Part shown: one piece after another, positions 21,504 to 30,061 of the stretch
Numbering within the stretch: the stretch's first letter is position 1
How the letters are laid out: every line of letters starts with the position of its first letter
From: a virus
Length of the DNA: 58,056 bases
Direction: 5' to 3' (one strand)
IMG/VR virus record: IMGVR_UViG_3300030906_000642
Coordinates: 1 to 58,056 of that record
Notes under the pieces: model-generated
The model's database searches: none
What the model saw: the letters and a program-made list of their open reading frames with translations, nothing else
Told to the model about the DNA's origin: nothing
Translations under genes and position numbers: made by a program

Positions 21504-23345
21504 GTGCAGTTGGAACCGCGTGACATCGACGATGGCGAGGATGTGGACGAGCGCAAGCTCGGCGTGTTCCCGAATCCGCCGCTGGAAGAATGCCCGGTGC
21601 TGCTGCTGGGGTTCGACGGCGCGAAGGTGATCTTCGCCATGCCGGAGGGCGAAATCCGCGAGGAGGCGTCGGCGAAGATCAGCCAGCTGATCAAGGTCGA
21701 TATCTTCAACTGCCAGGCGGGGCAGGCCTTCCTGACTTATTGGCGCGACAGCGACGACAAGTTCGCCCGCGACCTGGCTACGACCTGGTTCATCCGCAAC
21801 TGCCGGACGGCCGGGAAGTGGGATCGCTCGCGCCCGCAACGGGGGTTGGGCGTCTGGCCCGGCGCGCCGGGCGAGGTGGTGCTGCATCGCGGCCACGAGG
21901 TCTGGGTCTATCCGCGCGACACCGGCTTTGGCGCGCCTGCTGGCGAGATCGAGGTCCGTTCGGTGTTCGAGATGCTGCGCGCGGGTCGCGGGCCGATCTA
22001 TCGGCTGTTGGCGTCGGCTCCCGCACCCTCGGATGCAGCGCTGGGCCCGTCCGGCGTGTGGGTGCGCGAGCAGCTGGATTTGTGGCGGTTCGAGGCGATA
22101 GGTGACGACGGATTGACCGGCGCGGACCTGTTGTTCGGCTGGATCATGCTGGCGCTGCTGGGGGGCGTCGCGCCATTCAGGCCGCATTTCCTGATCTATG
22201 GCATGCCGGGATCGGGCAAGACGACGCTGATGATCTTCGTCCACGCCCTGTTGTCGGCCCTGGCCGGCGACCTGATGGACAGTTTCTCGCCCGCCGGCTT
22301 CCGCAACGATCTGGCCGGGCAGGCGAGGCCGCTGGTGCTGGATGAGGCCGAAGGGTCGAGCAACAGCAACGGCCCCGGGATGATCGAACAGGCGCTGGAA
22401 ACGCTGCGGCGGATGACCACCGGCGACGGCGGCATGCGCAAGCAGGGCGATATCGGCGGGGCGACCGTCTCGCAGACCGCCGTCGGGGCGGTGATCATGG
22501 GGGCAGTCAATCCGGTGAAGCTCGGCCCGGCCGACGCCACCCGGTTCGCCGAGGTGCGGATGCTGCCGCTGACCACGCCGTCCGCCAGTGGGCGTATCGC
22601 CACCGACGCGGAGGTGAAGGCGGCGATCGCCGCGGCCAAGGATCTCGCGCCGGCCTTGTTGGGGCGGGCGCTGTCGGGAGTCGGGCGATATCTGGCCGAT
22701 GTGACCCTGATCAAGGCGGCATTGATCAAGACCGGCTCCGATCCGCGCGGGGCGGACCTTCCGGCGGCCCTGGCCGCTGGGCGAAGGCTGATGCTTTACG
22801 ACGCGCCGCTCGATGAAGGCGGCGCGACGGAAGAGGCGGAGTTCTGGCGCGGGATGATGGCCCAGCGCGAAGGCGCGTCCCTGGTGCAGAACCCGGGCGA
22901 GCAGTGTCTGGCCCATCTGTTTTCCTGGCCTTCGGGCCAGCATAGCCATGACCGGGTGCTGTCGATCGGCCAGCTGGTGCAGCGATGCGGCAGGGCGCGG
23001 ATCAATGGCGGCGAGGCCAGCGACTATGATGAGACCCTGGCCGAGCATGGGGTGAAGGTGCTCGGGGTTCCGGCGGCGAACGGCGAGCGCGAGCCGTGGC
23101 TGCTGGTGGCCAACCATCATCCGATGCTGGACCGCGTTTTCGAGCGGACGGCCTGGCGGGACTGGCGGCGGACGCTATCTTACCTCGACGCCCTCGGCGA
23201 GGCCTTCGCGCCACGGCCGTCCCGCAATTCCGAGCGCTTTGGCATGACCAAGCAGCGCGCGACCTGCATCCCCCTGGCCCCCTGGTTGGAACAGAACCGA
23301 TCGGTGCGTTCCGGTGAGCGTTCCGGCGAGGGCTTTGATGATTAA
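21504..23345 (+). CDS. Phage replicative P-loop ATPase/helicase
   Basis: The 613-residue protein has a Walker A GMPGSGKTT at 233-241 and a Walker B LVLDEAEG at 277-284, in the style of DUF927 or virulence-associated-E-like phage helicases. It likely unwinds DNA at the nearby origin with the primase. The start is a GTG directly after the primase TAA (TAAGTG). The N-terminal 200 residues have no recognised domain. Two GCGTTCC elements of the origin cluster fall inside its 3' end, so the coding region overlaps the iterons. Confidence 0.8.
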   Translation: MQLEPRDIDDGEDVDERKLGVFPNPPLEECPVLLLGFDGAKVIFAMPEGEIREEASAKISQLIKVDIFNCQAGQAFLTYWRDSDDKFARDLATTWFIRNCRTAGKWDRSRPQRGLGVWPGAPGEVVLHRGHEVWVYPRDTGFGAPAGEIEVRSVFEMLRAGRGPIYRLLASAPAPSDAALGPSGVWVREQLDLWRFEAIGDDGLTGADLLFGWIMLALLGGVAPFRPHFLIYGMPGSGKTTLMIFVHALLSALAGDLMDSFSPAGFRNDLAGQARPLVLDEAEGSSNSNGPGMIEQALETLRRMTTGDGGMRKQGDIGGATVSQTAVGAVIMGAVNPVKLGPADATRFAEVRMLPLTTPSASGRIATDAEVKAAIAAAKDLAPALLGRALSGVGRYLADVTLIKAALIKTGSDPRGADLPAALAAGRRLMLYDAPLDEGGATEEAEFWRGMMAQREGASLVQNPGEQCLAHLFSWPSGQHSHDRVLSIGQLVQRCGRARINGGEASDYDETLAEHGVKVLGVPAANGEREPWLLVANHHPMLDRVFERTAWRDWRRTLSYLDALGEAFAPRPSRNSERFGMTKQRATCIPLAPWLEQNRSVRSGERSGEGFDD

Positions 23346-23540
23346 GCGCTTTTGCCAGTTTGGAACGCTGGAACGCTTGGAACGCGATTTCGGCCTCAGG
23401 TGTGGGTGCGTGCGAGCGTGCGCGTACGAGGGGCGAAATGTGCGTTCCAGCGTTCCAAGCGTTCCACTCTCTATTTTTCTTATAGTTTTCAAAAAGATAA
23501 CTGGAACAAAAAGTGGAACAGGCTGGAACGGTCCGTTCCA
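23286..23540. other. Candidate replication origin: iterons and AT-rich segment
   Basis: Six exact 8-bp repeats occur here: three TGGAACGC (23361, 23369, 23378) and, in opposite orientation, three GCGTTCCA (23442, 23450, 23459), each trio spaced 8-9 bases. Extra TGGAAC copies lie at 23287, 23502 and 23514, GCGTTCC copies lie at 23306 and 23318, and a 17-bp palindrome TGGAACGG-T-CCGTTCCA lies at 23524-23540. A stretch of about 20% GC (23467-23500) lies beside them and could be the unwinding element. The position after primase and helicase genes fits a phage origin. Confidence 0.7.
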
Positions 23541-23569
23541 CGGCCTGGGTCCGGCTCTGGGGGTGGGTG

Positions 23570-24706
23570 ATGGGCAAGGCTAAGGGCAAATCCGGCAAGT
23601 CGGCCACGGCGACGAAGGCCTCTCCGTTCGCCATGGCCAAGGCTCTGGCTGGCGGCGCGCTGGTGGAGCATCTGGCGGCGAACGCCGATGAGCTGGGTCT
23701 GGGGCTGGCCGACAGGACGCGGGTTCGCCAGTGTCTGGCGGTCTGGCGGGTCAGCCATGCCTGCACGGTCTATCAGACCGGCGGCTTTGAGCTGGATCGC
23801 CCGGACATGGACCGGGCCTGCGACGTGAAGCGGGTGGTCGAGCGGGCGGTGTTCATCCGCGATCGCCTTGCCGCGCCGGTGAAGCGCGGCGTCCGCTGCA
23901 AGGTCGCGGCGCCCTATCGGATCGAGATGGACCTGCCGAAGGGCGAGAGCCTGGTGGTGCACATGGCGCTGAACGCCAACGCCATGGGGCTGGACGATGA
24001 TCAGTTCGGTCGGCTGAGCGAGGCCTACCGGCTGTGGGGCGATGACGATGATCGCCGCTCGGTGATGCAGCGCGGTGAGGATCGGGCGGCGGCGATGGGG
24101 ATCGCGCGGGCTGTGCTGGACGCGCTGGGCGGGCAGATCGGCGAGACGATCGCGCTGGAGACGGCGCGGTCCGGCGGCGCGGCGAAGGTCGAGCGGATGT
24201 CGGGAGGGCGCACGCGGCTTGGGTCTCGCGATGGCTTGATGGCGCTGTATGACGCTGGGGTGCTGACCGGGTTGTCCGAGGCGGATCGGGCAGCGGGCGC
24301 GGTGCGGAGCCTGGACGCCTGGACGCGGGCCAAGGTGCGGATGTCGGCGGCCCTGGCCTATCGGGAGCACTACGAGATGCTGGCCGGTGACCTGCGCTCG
24401 AACATGGCCAGCCTGGGGAGCGCTGGCGGCGGCGGTGGCGCGGGTAGTGACCGGGCGGCGAACGCGCACGCGAAGGCGTCGCGGCTGGTGAGTGAGATCG
24501 ACAGCCTGGTGCTGCAATCGGCGCGCTCGCCCAAGGCCTTGCTGGCCTTGCGGGCTGTCGCCGGCGAAGGCCAGACGGTGCGTAGCCTGACGTCGGGCGG
24601 CCGCAATGCGGAGCTGATCACCAAGCAGTTGATCGCCGCGCTGGATGTCGCCGCGCCAGTGTTGAAAATACTTGGTCACGCCGTCTTGACAGGCGTACCC
24701 AAATAA
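23570..24706 (+). CDS. Unknown 378-residue protein downstream of origin
   Basis: I recognise no family. The protein starts with a lysine/alanine-rich tail (MGKAKGKSGKSATATKASPF) and is otherwise helical. It contains a glycine-rich linker near residue 285 and a hydrophobic C-terminus (VAAPVLKILGHAVLTG). The basic N-terminus and location right after the iteron cluster make it a candidate origin-binding or replication accessory protein, but no DNA-binding motif is obvious. Start choice: the ATG at 23570 follows a G-rich ribosome site; an earlier in-frame start would lie within the iterons. Confidence 0.65.
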   Translation: MGKAKGKSGKSATATKASPFAMAKALAGGALVEHLAANADELGLGLADRTRVRQCLAVWRVSHACTVYQTGGFELDRPDMDRACDVKRVVERAVFIRDRLAAPVKRGVRCKVAAPYRIEMDLPKGESLVVHMALNANAMGLDDDQFGRLSEAYRLWGDDDDRRSVMQRGEDRAAAMGIARAVLDALGGQIGETIALETARSGGAAKVERMSGGRTRLGSRDGLMALYDAGVLTGLSEADRAAGAVRSLDAWTRAKVRMSAALAYREHYEMLAGDLRSNMASLGSAGGGGGAGSDRAANAHAKASRLVSEIDSLVLQSARSPKALLALRAVAGEGQTVRSLTSGGRNAELITKQLIAALDVAAPVLKILGHAVLTGVPK

Positions 24707-24742
24707 CGACATCCAAACGTCATCGCAACAAATGCGACCTGA

Positions 24743-24770
24743 AGCCGCCGCGGACCCCGCTGGCGGCTTT
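24743..24770 (+). terminator. Weak terminator-like hairpin
   Basis: AGCCGCC (24743-24749) pairs with GGCGGCT (24762-24768) and is followed by TT. It lies between the replication region and the HNH/terminase genes, a natural boundary between early and late transcription. The short T-run makes it weak. Confidence 0.4.
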
Positions 24771-24791
24771 GTCGTACCCGGACGGTCCCCC

Positions 24792-25118
24792 ATGAAGCTG
24801 GCGACCGTCGGGCTGCGGATCGCCTGCTTCGACGGCCGCCGCGTCAAGCCGCCGCCCAAGACCGCCGCCTCGATCTACCACACGCCCGAATACAGGGCGT
24901 GGCGCGAGACGGTGATCTCCCGCGCCGGCGGTCGCTGTGAAGCCCTCGACAACGGCAAGCGCTGCTGGAAGGGCGCCCGCCATGGCCATCGCGTCTTCGC
25001 CGATCACAAGCAGGAGCTGCGCGACGGCGGCGCGCCCTTCGACCCCGCCAACGGCGAATGCCTCTGCGGCTCGCACCACTCGCTGAAGACCGCCGCCTCC
25101 CGCGCCGAGAGGCGCTGA
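24792..25118 (+). CDS. HNH endonuclease
   Basis: The 108-residue product carries the HNH arrangement: HTPEYRAWRETVISRAGGRC near residues 30-49, then FADHKQELRDGG and CLCGSHHSLKT. HNH proteins beside terminase genes commonly assist terminase cleavage and packaging in HK97-like phages. I chose the ATG at 24792 over an in-frame upstream start because the extension overlaps the hairpin. It is the first gene of the packaging module. Confidence 0.85.
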   Translation: MKLATVGLRIACFDGRRVKPPPKTAASIYHTPEYRAWRETVISRAGGRCEALDNGKRCWKGARHGHRVFADHKQELRDGGAPFDPANGECLCGSHHSLKTAASRAERR

Positions 25119-25215
25119 CCCCACCGTCGAGGCCCTCCGACCCCCAGGGGGTTTCGACTGAACCCCAATCCCGCCCCAGCAACCGCGTTGGTTCCCATTC
25201 AGAGATTTTTTTCTG

Positions 25216-25731
25216 ATGACCGAGAATTCCGAACCGACGGATCTCTTCGGCGAACCTATGCGGCAATTGCCGGACAGGCGGGGTCGGCGGAAACTGCGGT
25301 TTCCTCAGGAAGTCTATGAAAGGGTTGAGTTTCTAGCGGCCATTCCGACGTCGCAGGAAGACATCGCCATCATCATCGGCGTCAGCGTCCCGTCTCTGCG
25401 GAAATATTTTCGACCGGAGTTGAGTGGGACCAGATCGCTCTCGACGGAGCGGGCGGGGGCGCTGGTCATGCTCCGCGATGCGGCGGCCAAGGGAAACGTC
25501 TCGGCGATCAAGGCGCTGCTGGCTGAGATCGACAAGCGCGAGGCGTCGGCCAATTTTCGACGTCCGGATCGTCCAGCCGAAACGTCGCGCCCCGAGGCGC
25601 CCGGCAAGAAGGCGGTCGCCCGCGCCGACGCCGCGGCGGTCATCGCCGCCGATGACAAGTTCGCCCCACGAGGCGCCGTCCGACTCGCCACGGCCAACGG
25701 TGAGGCGGTGGCCTCCGCCCCCGCCGACTGA
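25216..25731 (+). CDS. Terminase small subunit candidate
   Basis: The 171-residue product has a helix-turn-helix-like centre (TSQEDIAIIIGVSVPSLRKY), followed by a helix AAAKGNVSAIKALLAEIDKR and a proline/alanine-rich flexible tail. That layout matches small terminase subunits, which recognise the packaging site. It is directly upstream of the large subunit, overlapping it by one base. The assignment rests on layout and position more than on detailed sequence match. Confidence 0.7.
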   Translation: MTENSEPTDLFGEPMRQLPDRRGRRKLRFPQEVYERVEFLAAIPTSQEDIAIIIGVSVPSLRKYFRPELSGTRSLSTERAGALVMLRDAAAKGNVSAIKALLAEIDKREASANFRRPDRPAETSRPEAPGKKAVARADAAAVIAADDKFAPRGAVRLATANGEAVASAPAD

Positions 25732-27566
25732 TGCCGACCTGGTCAACCGCCTGCCCCGACTGGCGCGAGCGTATCGTCCAGGGCAAGTCCCTGCTGCCCT
25801 GCCCGCCGCTGTTCCCTGATGAGGCCGCCGCCGCCCTCGACGTCTTCCGCGACCTCACCATCGCCGACGTGCTAGGCAAGCCCACCTTCGGCGAGATCAG
25901 CCGCGACTGGGTGTTCGACCTGCCCTCGGCCGTCTTCGGCGCCTATAACCCGGTCAGCAAGCGCCGGGAGATCAATGAATTCTTCGAGCTGATCGGCAAG
26001 AAGAACGCTAAGTCCACCCGCGCCGCCGGCATCATGATCACCGAGCTCGTGCGCAACGAACGCCAGGGCGCGGAATTCCTGATCCTCGCGCCCACCATCG
26101 AGATCGCCAAGAACGCCGCCGACCCGGCCATGGACATGGTCGCCGAACATCCGGAGCTGCGCCGCTTCCTCAAGCCCGTCGCGCACCAGCGGATGATCGA
26201 GCACCGCATCACCGGCGCCCAGCTCAAGATCATCGCCGCCTCGCCCGAGACCGTCGCCGGCACAAAGGCCACCGGCGTCCTGATCGACGAGCTGTGGCTG
26301 TTCGGCAAGATGGCCAAGGCCAAGAACATGCTGCTGGAAGCCACCGGCGGGCTCTACAGCCGCCCGGAAGGCTTCGTTATCGCTCTTTCGACCCAGAGCG
26401 ACGAGCCGCCCACCGGCGTCTTCCTGGACTGGCTGCGCCGCTATCGCGACATCCGCGATGGCAAGCTTTACGACCCCTACAAGCTGGGCATGCTCTACGA
26501 GTTCCCGGAGGAGATGATCAAGGCCGGCGCCTACAAGCTGCCGGCCAACTTCCACGTCCCCAACCCCAACTACGGCGCGTCGGTGGACCCGCAGCGCCTG
26601 CTGGCCAAGTTCGAGGAAGCCACCCGCGAAGGCCAGAAGGCCCTGGTGGGGTTCTTCGCCAAACATCTCAACGTCGAGCCCGGCATGGGCGGTCGGTCCG
26701 ATGGGTGGCCTGGCGCAGACTTCTGGAAGCGCCGGGCGATCAGGCTCACCCTTGACCGCCTGATCGAGCGCAGCGAGGTTATCGTGGTCGGCATCGACGG
26801 CGGCGGCCTGGACGACCTGTTCGGCCTCACTATCGTCGGCCGCGAGGCCATCGAAATCGAGGTGGTGGCGGATGCCGCGGCGCAAGATGCGCCAGATGCT
26901 TCTGGGACGCCTGTCGCCGGCAAGAAGAAGGTCAAACGCTGGCTATCGTGGAGCCACGCCTGGGCACACCGGATCATCCTCGACCGACGCAAATCGATCG
27001 CCACCAAGCTCGAAGAGTTGGAAGAGGCGGGTGAACTAACCTTCGTCGGCAGCGCTGAGGATGTGGCTTTCACAGCCGACGCGGAGGACGATGACCTCGC
27101 CGGCAACGAAACCCTGATCGCCGATCTAGACCTGGACGAGATCATCGAGATCATCGTCAGGATCCGCGACGCCGGCCTGCTCTACTGCGTCGCGGTCGAC
27201 CCGGCCGGCCTCGGCGAGCTGATCGACGCCCTCGATGCTGTCGATATCAAAGAGCAGAACAAGGAAGACGGCTGCAACTTCGTCGCCGGCGTCAGCCAGG
27301 GCTACGCCCTGATGAACGCCATCAAGACGGCGGAGCGCAAGCTAGCCAACGGAGCCCTCCTCCACGCCAGCCAGGCGCTGATGGATTGGTGCGTCGCCAA
27401 CCTGAAGATCGAGCCGACCGCCACGGCGATCCGCGCCACCAAGCAGAACGCCGGCGACGCCAAGATCGACCCGGCCATGGCGCTGTTCAACGCCGTGACG
27501 GTCATGTCCACCAACCCCGAGGCCCAGCGCTCCGTATACGAGGAGCGCGGCCTGCTGGTGTTCTAG
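25731..27566 (+). CDS. Terminase large subunit
   Basis: The 611-residue protein is the packaging ATPase and nuclease. It has an N-terminal ATPase with a deviant Walker A (IGKKNAKST, 88-96) and a Walker B VLIDELWLF (from residue 183, acidic pair Asp186-Glu187). The C-terminal RNase-H-like nuclease shows VVGIDGGGLDDL (first metal Asp356) and a later VAVDPAG segment. Length and motif order match HK97-type terminases. Strategy (cos or pac) cannot be read directly; the HNH neighbour favours cos-type, as inference. Confidence 0.93.
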   Translation: MPTWSTACPDWRERIVQGKSLLPCPPLFPDEAAAALDVFRDLTIADVLGKPTFGEISRDWVFDLPSAVFGAYNPVSKRREINEFFELIGKKNAKSTRAAGIMITELVRNERQGAEFLILAPTIEIAKNAADPAMDMVAEHPELRRFLKPVAHQRMIEHRITGAQLKIIAASPETVAGTKATGVLIDELWLFGKMAKAKNMLLEATGGLYSRPEGFVIALSTQSDEPPTGVFLDWLRRYRDIRDGKLYDPYKLGMLYEFPEEMIKAGAYKLPANFHVPNPNYGASVDPQRLLAKFEEATREGQKALVGFFAKHLNVEPGMGGRSDGWPGADFWKRRAIRLTLDRLIERSEVIVVGIDGGGLDDLFGLTIVGREAIEIEVVADAAAQDAPDASGTPVAGKKKVKRWLSWSHAWAHRIILDRRKSIATKLEELEEAGELTFVGSAEDVAFTADAEDDDLAGNETLIADLDLDEIIEIIVRIRDAGLLYCVAVDPAGLGELIDALDAVDIKEQNKEDGCNFVAGVSQGYALMNAIKTAERKLANGALLHASQALMDWCVANLKIEPTATAIRATKQNAGDAKIDPAMALFNAVTVMSTNPEAQRSVYEERGLLVF

Positions 27567-27578
27567 AGGGATCCTCGA

Positions 27579-27887
27579 ATGACCCGTGGCGCCGTCGTTG
27601 TCCTCGACCCCGAACTGTTCGTCTTGGCAGTCGGTCTGATCAAGGACCATGGTCTGCAGATCAAAAACTCGCTCGATGGCCGGGACCGTGGCTTCGGCGG
27701 AAAAGTGGTCCTTGTGATCGCTGGCGACCGACTTCCTGAAGAATGCGAATCCGTCTCACCCCCTCATGTGGTGAAGTTCCTAGTCACGGACGAGCACTAT
27801 GGGTCTCAGCACTTGACCCGCATCACTGATATCTCGGTCGACGTCGCGGCGACTGAACGGTTCATCTCCATGGCTGCCGCCATCTGA
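27579..27887 (+). CDS. Hypothetical 102-residue protein
   Basis: The product begins MTRGAVVVLDPELFVLAVGL and reads as an alpha/beta protein (GGKVVLVIAGDRLPEECE), with a C-terminal segment VDVAATERFISMAAAI. No family is recognised. It sits between terminase and a small membrane gene, with the next ATG starting at its last stop base. Confidence 0.55.
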   Translation: MTRGAVVVLDPELFVLAVGLIKDHGLQIKNSLDGRDRGFGGKVVLVIAGDRLPEECESVSPPHVVKFLVTDEHYGSQHLTRITDISVDVAATERFISMAAAI

Positions 27888-28075
27888 TGACCGCCGCCCC
27901 TGCGCGAACCGGGTTCGCTGATCGCATCCTCGGTCTGGCGGTCGATGTCGCCATCCCGGCGGGCGCGTTGCTGATCACCTTCGGCGTCTGGCAGTTGAAC
28001 CATCCGGCGGCCTTCATCGTCGGCGGCGCCTTCCTGCTGGCCGGCGGCTGGATCGCGGCGCGGAAAGGCGCGTAA
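27887..28075 (+). CDS. Small two-pass membrane protein
   Basis: The 62-residue product has two hydrophobic segments (about residues 14-34 and 40-56) joined by a short NHPAAF turn and ends ARKGA. It lies between terminase and portal. Holins are usually elsewhere, so I do not call it one. Palindrome copy 5 sits in its first codons (RTGF). Confidence 0.6.
   Translation: MTAAPARTGFADRILGLAVDVAIPAGALLITFGVWQLNHPAAFIVGGAFLLAGGWIAARKGA
27904..27918 (+). repeat. 15-bp palindrome copy 5
   Basis: GCGAACCGGGTTCGC, perfect. It is the only copy whose central base is G on the coding strand. Confidence 0.95.
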
Positions 28076-29451
28076 TGAGCTTCTTCAGCCGCATTGCCGC
28101 GCCGAGCCACGAGCGCGCCAGCGCCGGCGTGCCGTCCTATGGCATGATCCCGCCGCTCGGCTCGGTCCAGTCGGCCTCCGGCGCGATGATCAGCCAGGCC
28201 ACGGCCATGACGGTGTCGTCCGTCTACGGCTGCGTCACTCGCCTCGCCACCGACCTGGCCCGCTGCACGCCCTACCTCTACCGCCGCAACAGCAACGGCA
28301 CCGAAACCCGCGAGGACGACCATCCGCTCTATGAGCTGTTCGAGCGCCCGAACCCGCAGCAGGACTGGTTCGAGTTCGCCTTCCAATACTGGGTCGGCTA
28401 CCTGCTGCGCGGCAACGCCTATGCGCCGATCCAGCGCGACAGCCGTGGCGATCCCACCGCGCTGATCCCGGTCAATCCGGATGCGGCAATGGTGCTGGAA
28501 GCGTCGAACGGCGACGTCTTCGTCAACATGAACCGCATCGGGCTTTGGCAGATGGCCATGCTGCGAGACTTCCCGACCGCGATCCCGTCGGAAGATGTCT
28601 TCCACCTGCGCGGTCTGACCTTCAATTCCCTGGTCGGCGTCTCCACCATCGGCCTGGCCCGCGACGCCATCGGCCTGTCGATGGCGCTCGAACAGCAGGC
28701 CAGCCGCTGGATCGCCAACGGCGCCCGCCCCTCGACCTGGCTGAAGTCCGCCAAGCGCGTCAGCGACGATGCCGCCCGCCGCCTGAAGACCCAGTTCGAC
28801 GACCTGCACGCCGGCTACCAGAACACCGGCAAGACCGTCCTGCTGGAAGACGGCATCGAACCGGTCGCCCTGCAGCTGACCTCGGTCGACCTGCAGTTCA
28901 TCGCCCAGCGCCAATGGCAGCCCGAGGATGTCTGCCGCTTCTTTGGCGTGCCGCCGCACAAGATCGGCCTCTATGCCGACAAGCGCAGCGACCCGCAGCC
29001 GAACGTGGCCCAGGACCAGGACTATGTGAATTCGGCTGTCACCTGGCGCGCCCACGCCCTCGAAAAGCGCTTTGCCTGGACCTTCGGCCTGGACAAGGAC
29101 GCCAAGGGTCGCCGCCTGCCGCGCGATGAGCAGCTGCGCCTCAAGCACGACCTGGGGGAACTCCTGCGCGCCGACCTGATGACCCAGGCCAACGTCGACC
29201 GCATCGACGTTTTGACCGGGATCAGGACCCAGGACGAGGCGCGCGCCGGGCGCGGCCTTGCCCCGAAGGGCGGCGATGCCGACAAGCTGATGCGGCCTAC
29301 CAACATGGCCTCGGAAGGCTCCGCCACCTCGGGCCAAGCGCCCGATGGCGCGGGCCGTCCCATTGACGGCACGGTCGGCGTCGGCGGCGCGGGCACGGGC
29401 GGCACGGCCGCCACCGACCAGACTACGGCCGATGAGCCTTCGCAGAACTGA
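28075..29451 (+). CDS. HK97-family portal protein
   Basis: The 458-residue product forms the dodecameric ring at the capsid vertex through which DNA enters. Family-typical segments include AMTVSSVYGCVTRLATDLAR (about residues 43-62), HPLYELFERPNP, GYLLRGNAYAPI, and the late WQPEDVCRFFGVPPHKIGLY. The C-terminal 60 residues are glycine/threonine-rich and variable. Its ATG overlaps the previous stop. It is followed by genes for a small accessory protein, the protease and the capsid, the standard HK97 order. Confidence 0.95.
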   Translation: MSFFSRIAAPSHERASAGVPSYGMIPPLGSVQSASGAMISQATAMTVSSVYGCVTRLATDLARCTPYLYRRNSNGTETREDDHPLYELFERPNPQQDWFEFAFQYWVGYLLRGNAYAPIQRDSRGDPTALIPVNPDAAMVLEASNGDVFVNMNRIGLWQMAMLRDFPTAIPSEDVFHLRGLTFNSLVGVSTIGLARDAIGLSMALEQQASRWIANGARPSTWLKSAKRVSDDAARRLKTQFDDLHAGYQNTGKTVLLEDGIEPVALQLTSVDLQFIAQRQWQPEDVCRFFGVPPHKIGLYADKRSDPQPNVAQDQDYVNSAVTWRAHALEKRFAWTFGLDKDAKGRRLPRDEQLRLKHDLGELLRADLMTQANVDRIDVLTGIRTQDEARAGRGLAPKGGDADKLMRPTNMASEGSATSGQAPDGAGRPIDGTVGVGGAGTGGTAATDQTTADEPSQN

Positions 29452-29461
29452 GGACAACACC

Positions 29462-29836
29462 ATGGCCAGCAAGCCCACGGCCGCCCCGGCCAAAGCCAAG
29501 ACCGCCAAAGCCGCCCCGAAAGCGGCCAAGGCCAACCCCACCGCCGCTCCAGCGCCCGCCGCCGCACAAGCGACCGGCGCTTCGCACCCCGACCCGCTCC
29601 ACGCCGCCTTGGCCATCCTCGCCCCGCTCTGCGACGCGCATGGCGCGCGGTTGGAGCCTCCCAAGACCTTCATGGTGATCGGCGCCCGCATGCTCGGCGG
29701 TTTCGCCCACGCCCATCACCCCGTCTCGGTCGAGCGCTTTGTCGAAGCCGCTCGCGCCACCATGGGCGTCCGGGATGTGCAGGTGATGTCCACCGGCATC
29801 CGCCTCGAAGTCGTCGTTCCGGCGCCCGACGCCTGA
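29462..29836 (+). CDS. Hypothetical protein with Ala/Lys-rich N-terminus
   Basis: The 124-residue product has an unstructured Ala/Pro/Lys N-terminal 40 residues (MASKPTAAPAKAKTAKAAPK) reminiscent of histone-H1-like or scaffold-linked tails, then a folded region with HAALAILAPLCDAHGARLEP. GAGGA precedes the ATG. It lies between portal and protease and is probably a head accessory protein. Function unknown. Confidence 0.6.
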   Translation: MASKPTAAPAKAKTAKAAPKAAKANPTAAPAPAAAQATGASHPDPLHAALAILAPLCDAHGARLEPPKTFMVIGARMLGGFAHAHHPVSVERFVEAARATMGVRDVQVMSTGIRLEVVVPAPDA

Positions 29837-30061
29837 CCACCAGATTTGCTGCTTTCGCCCCGGCGCAGTCCGGACCTAGGCCGACAAGCAGACCCTCCCG
29901 TCGAGATTGGCGCGCCGGGAGTAGCTGAAGCCAGCCTTGCGGCGAAGTGAGCTACGGCCCGCGTCCTGAGGTAACCCGCGCGATCCCCGACCGGGGGCGG
30001 ACGCAACGCCGAGACCTCCGCTCGGACGGCGCGGGCTGAAATTCTTGAAGAGGGCTGACCG
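29837..30061 (+). other. 225-base gap in head operon, possibly structured RNA
   Basis: No credible reading frame on the plus strand is present. The stretch contains several short complementary GC-rich segments, including CCCCGACCGGGG and CCTCCGCTCGGACGG, and ends with a ribosome site GAAGAGGG before the protease ATG. Such a long gap is unusual between tightly packed head genes. It could hold a structured leader or processing site. Confidence 0.3.

Noticed and set aside
22540-22560. ACCCGGTTCGC half-site in the helicase gene
   Set aside because: Only one arm matches; half-sites of this length are expected by chance in GC-rich DNA.
20145-23120. Minus-strand frame of about 990 codons opposite primase and helicase
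   Set aside because: Rich in Arg, Gln and His with no motifs; the plus strand has CHC2, Toprim and P-loop signatures.
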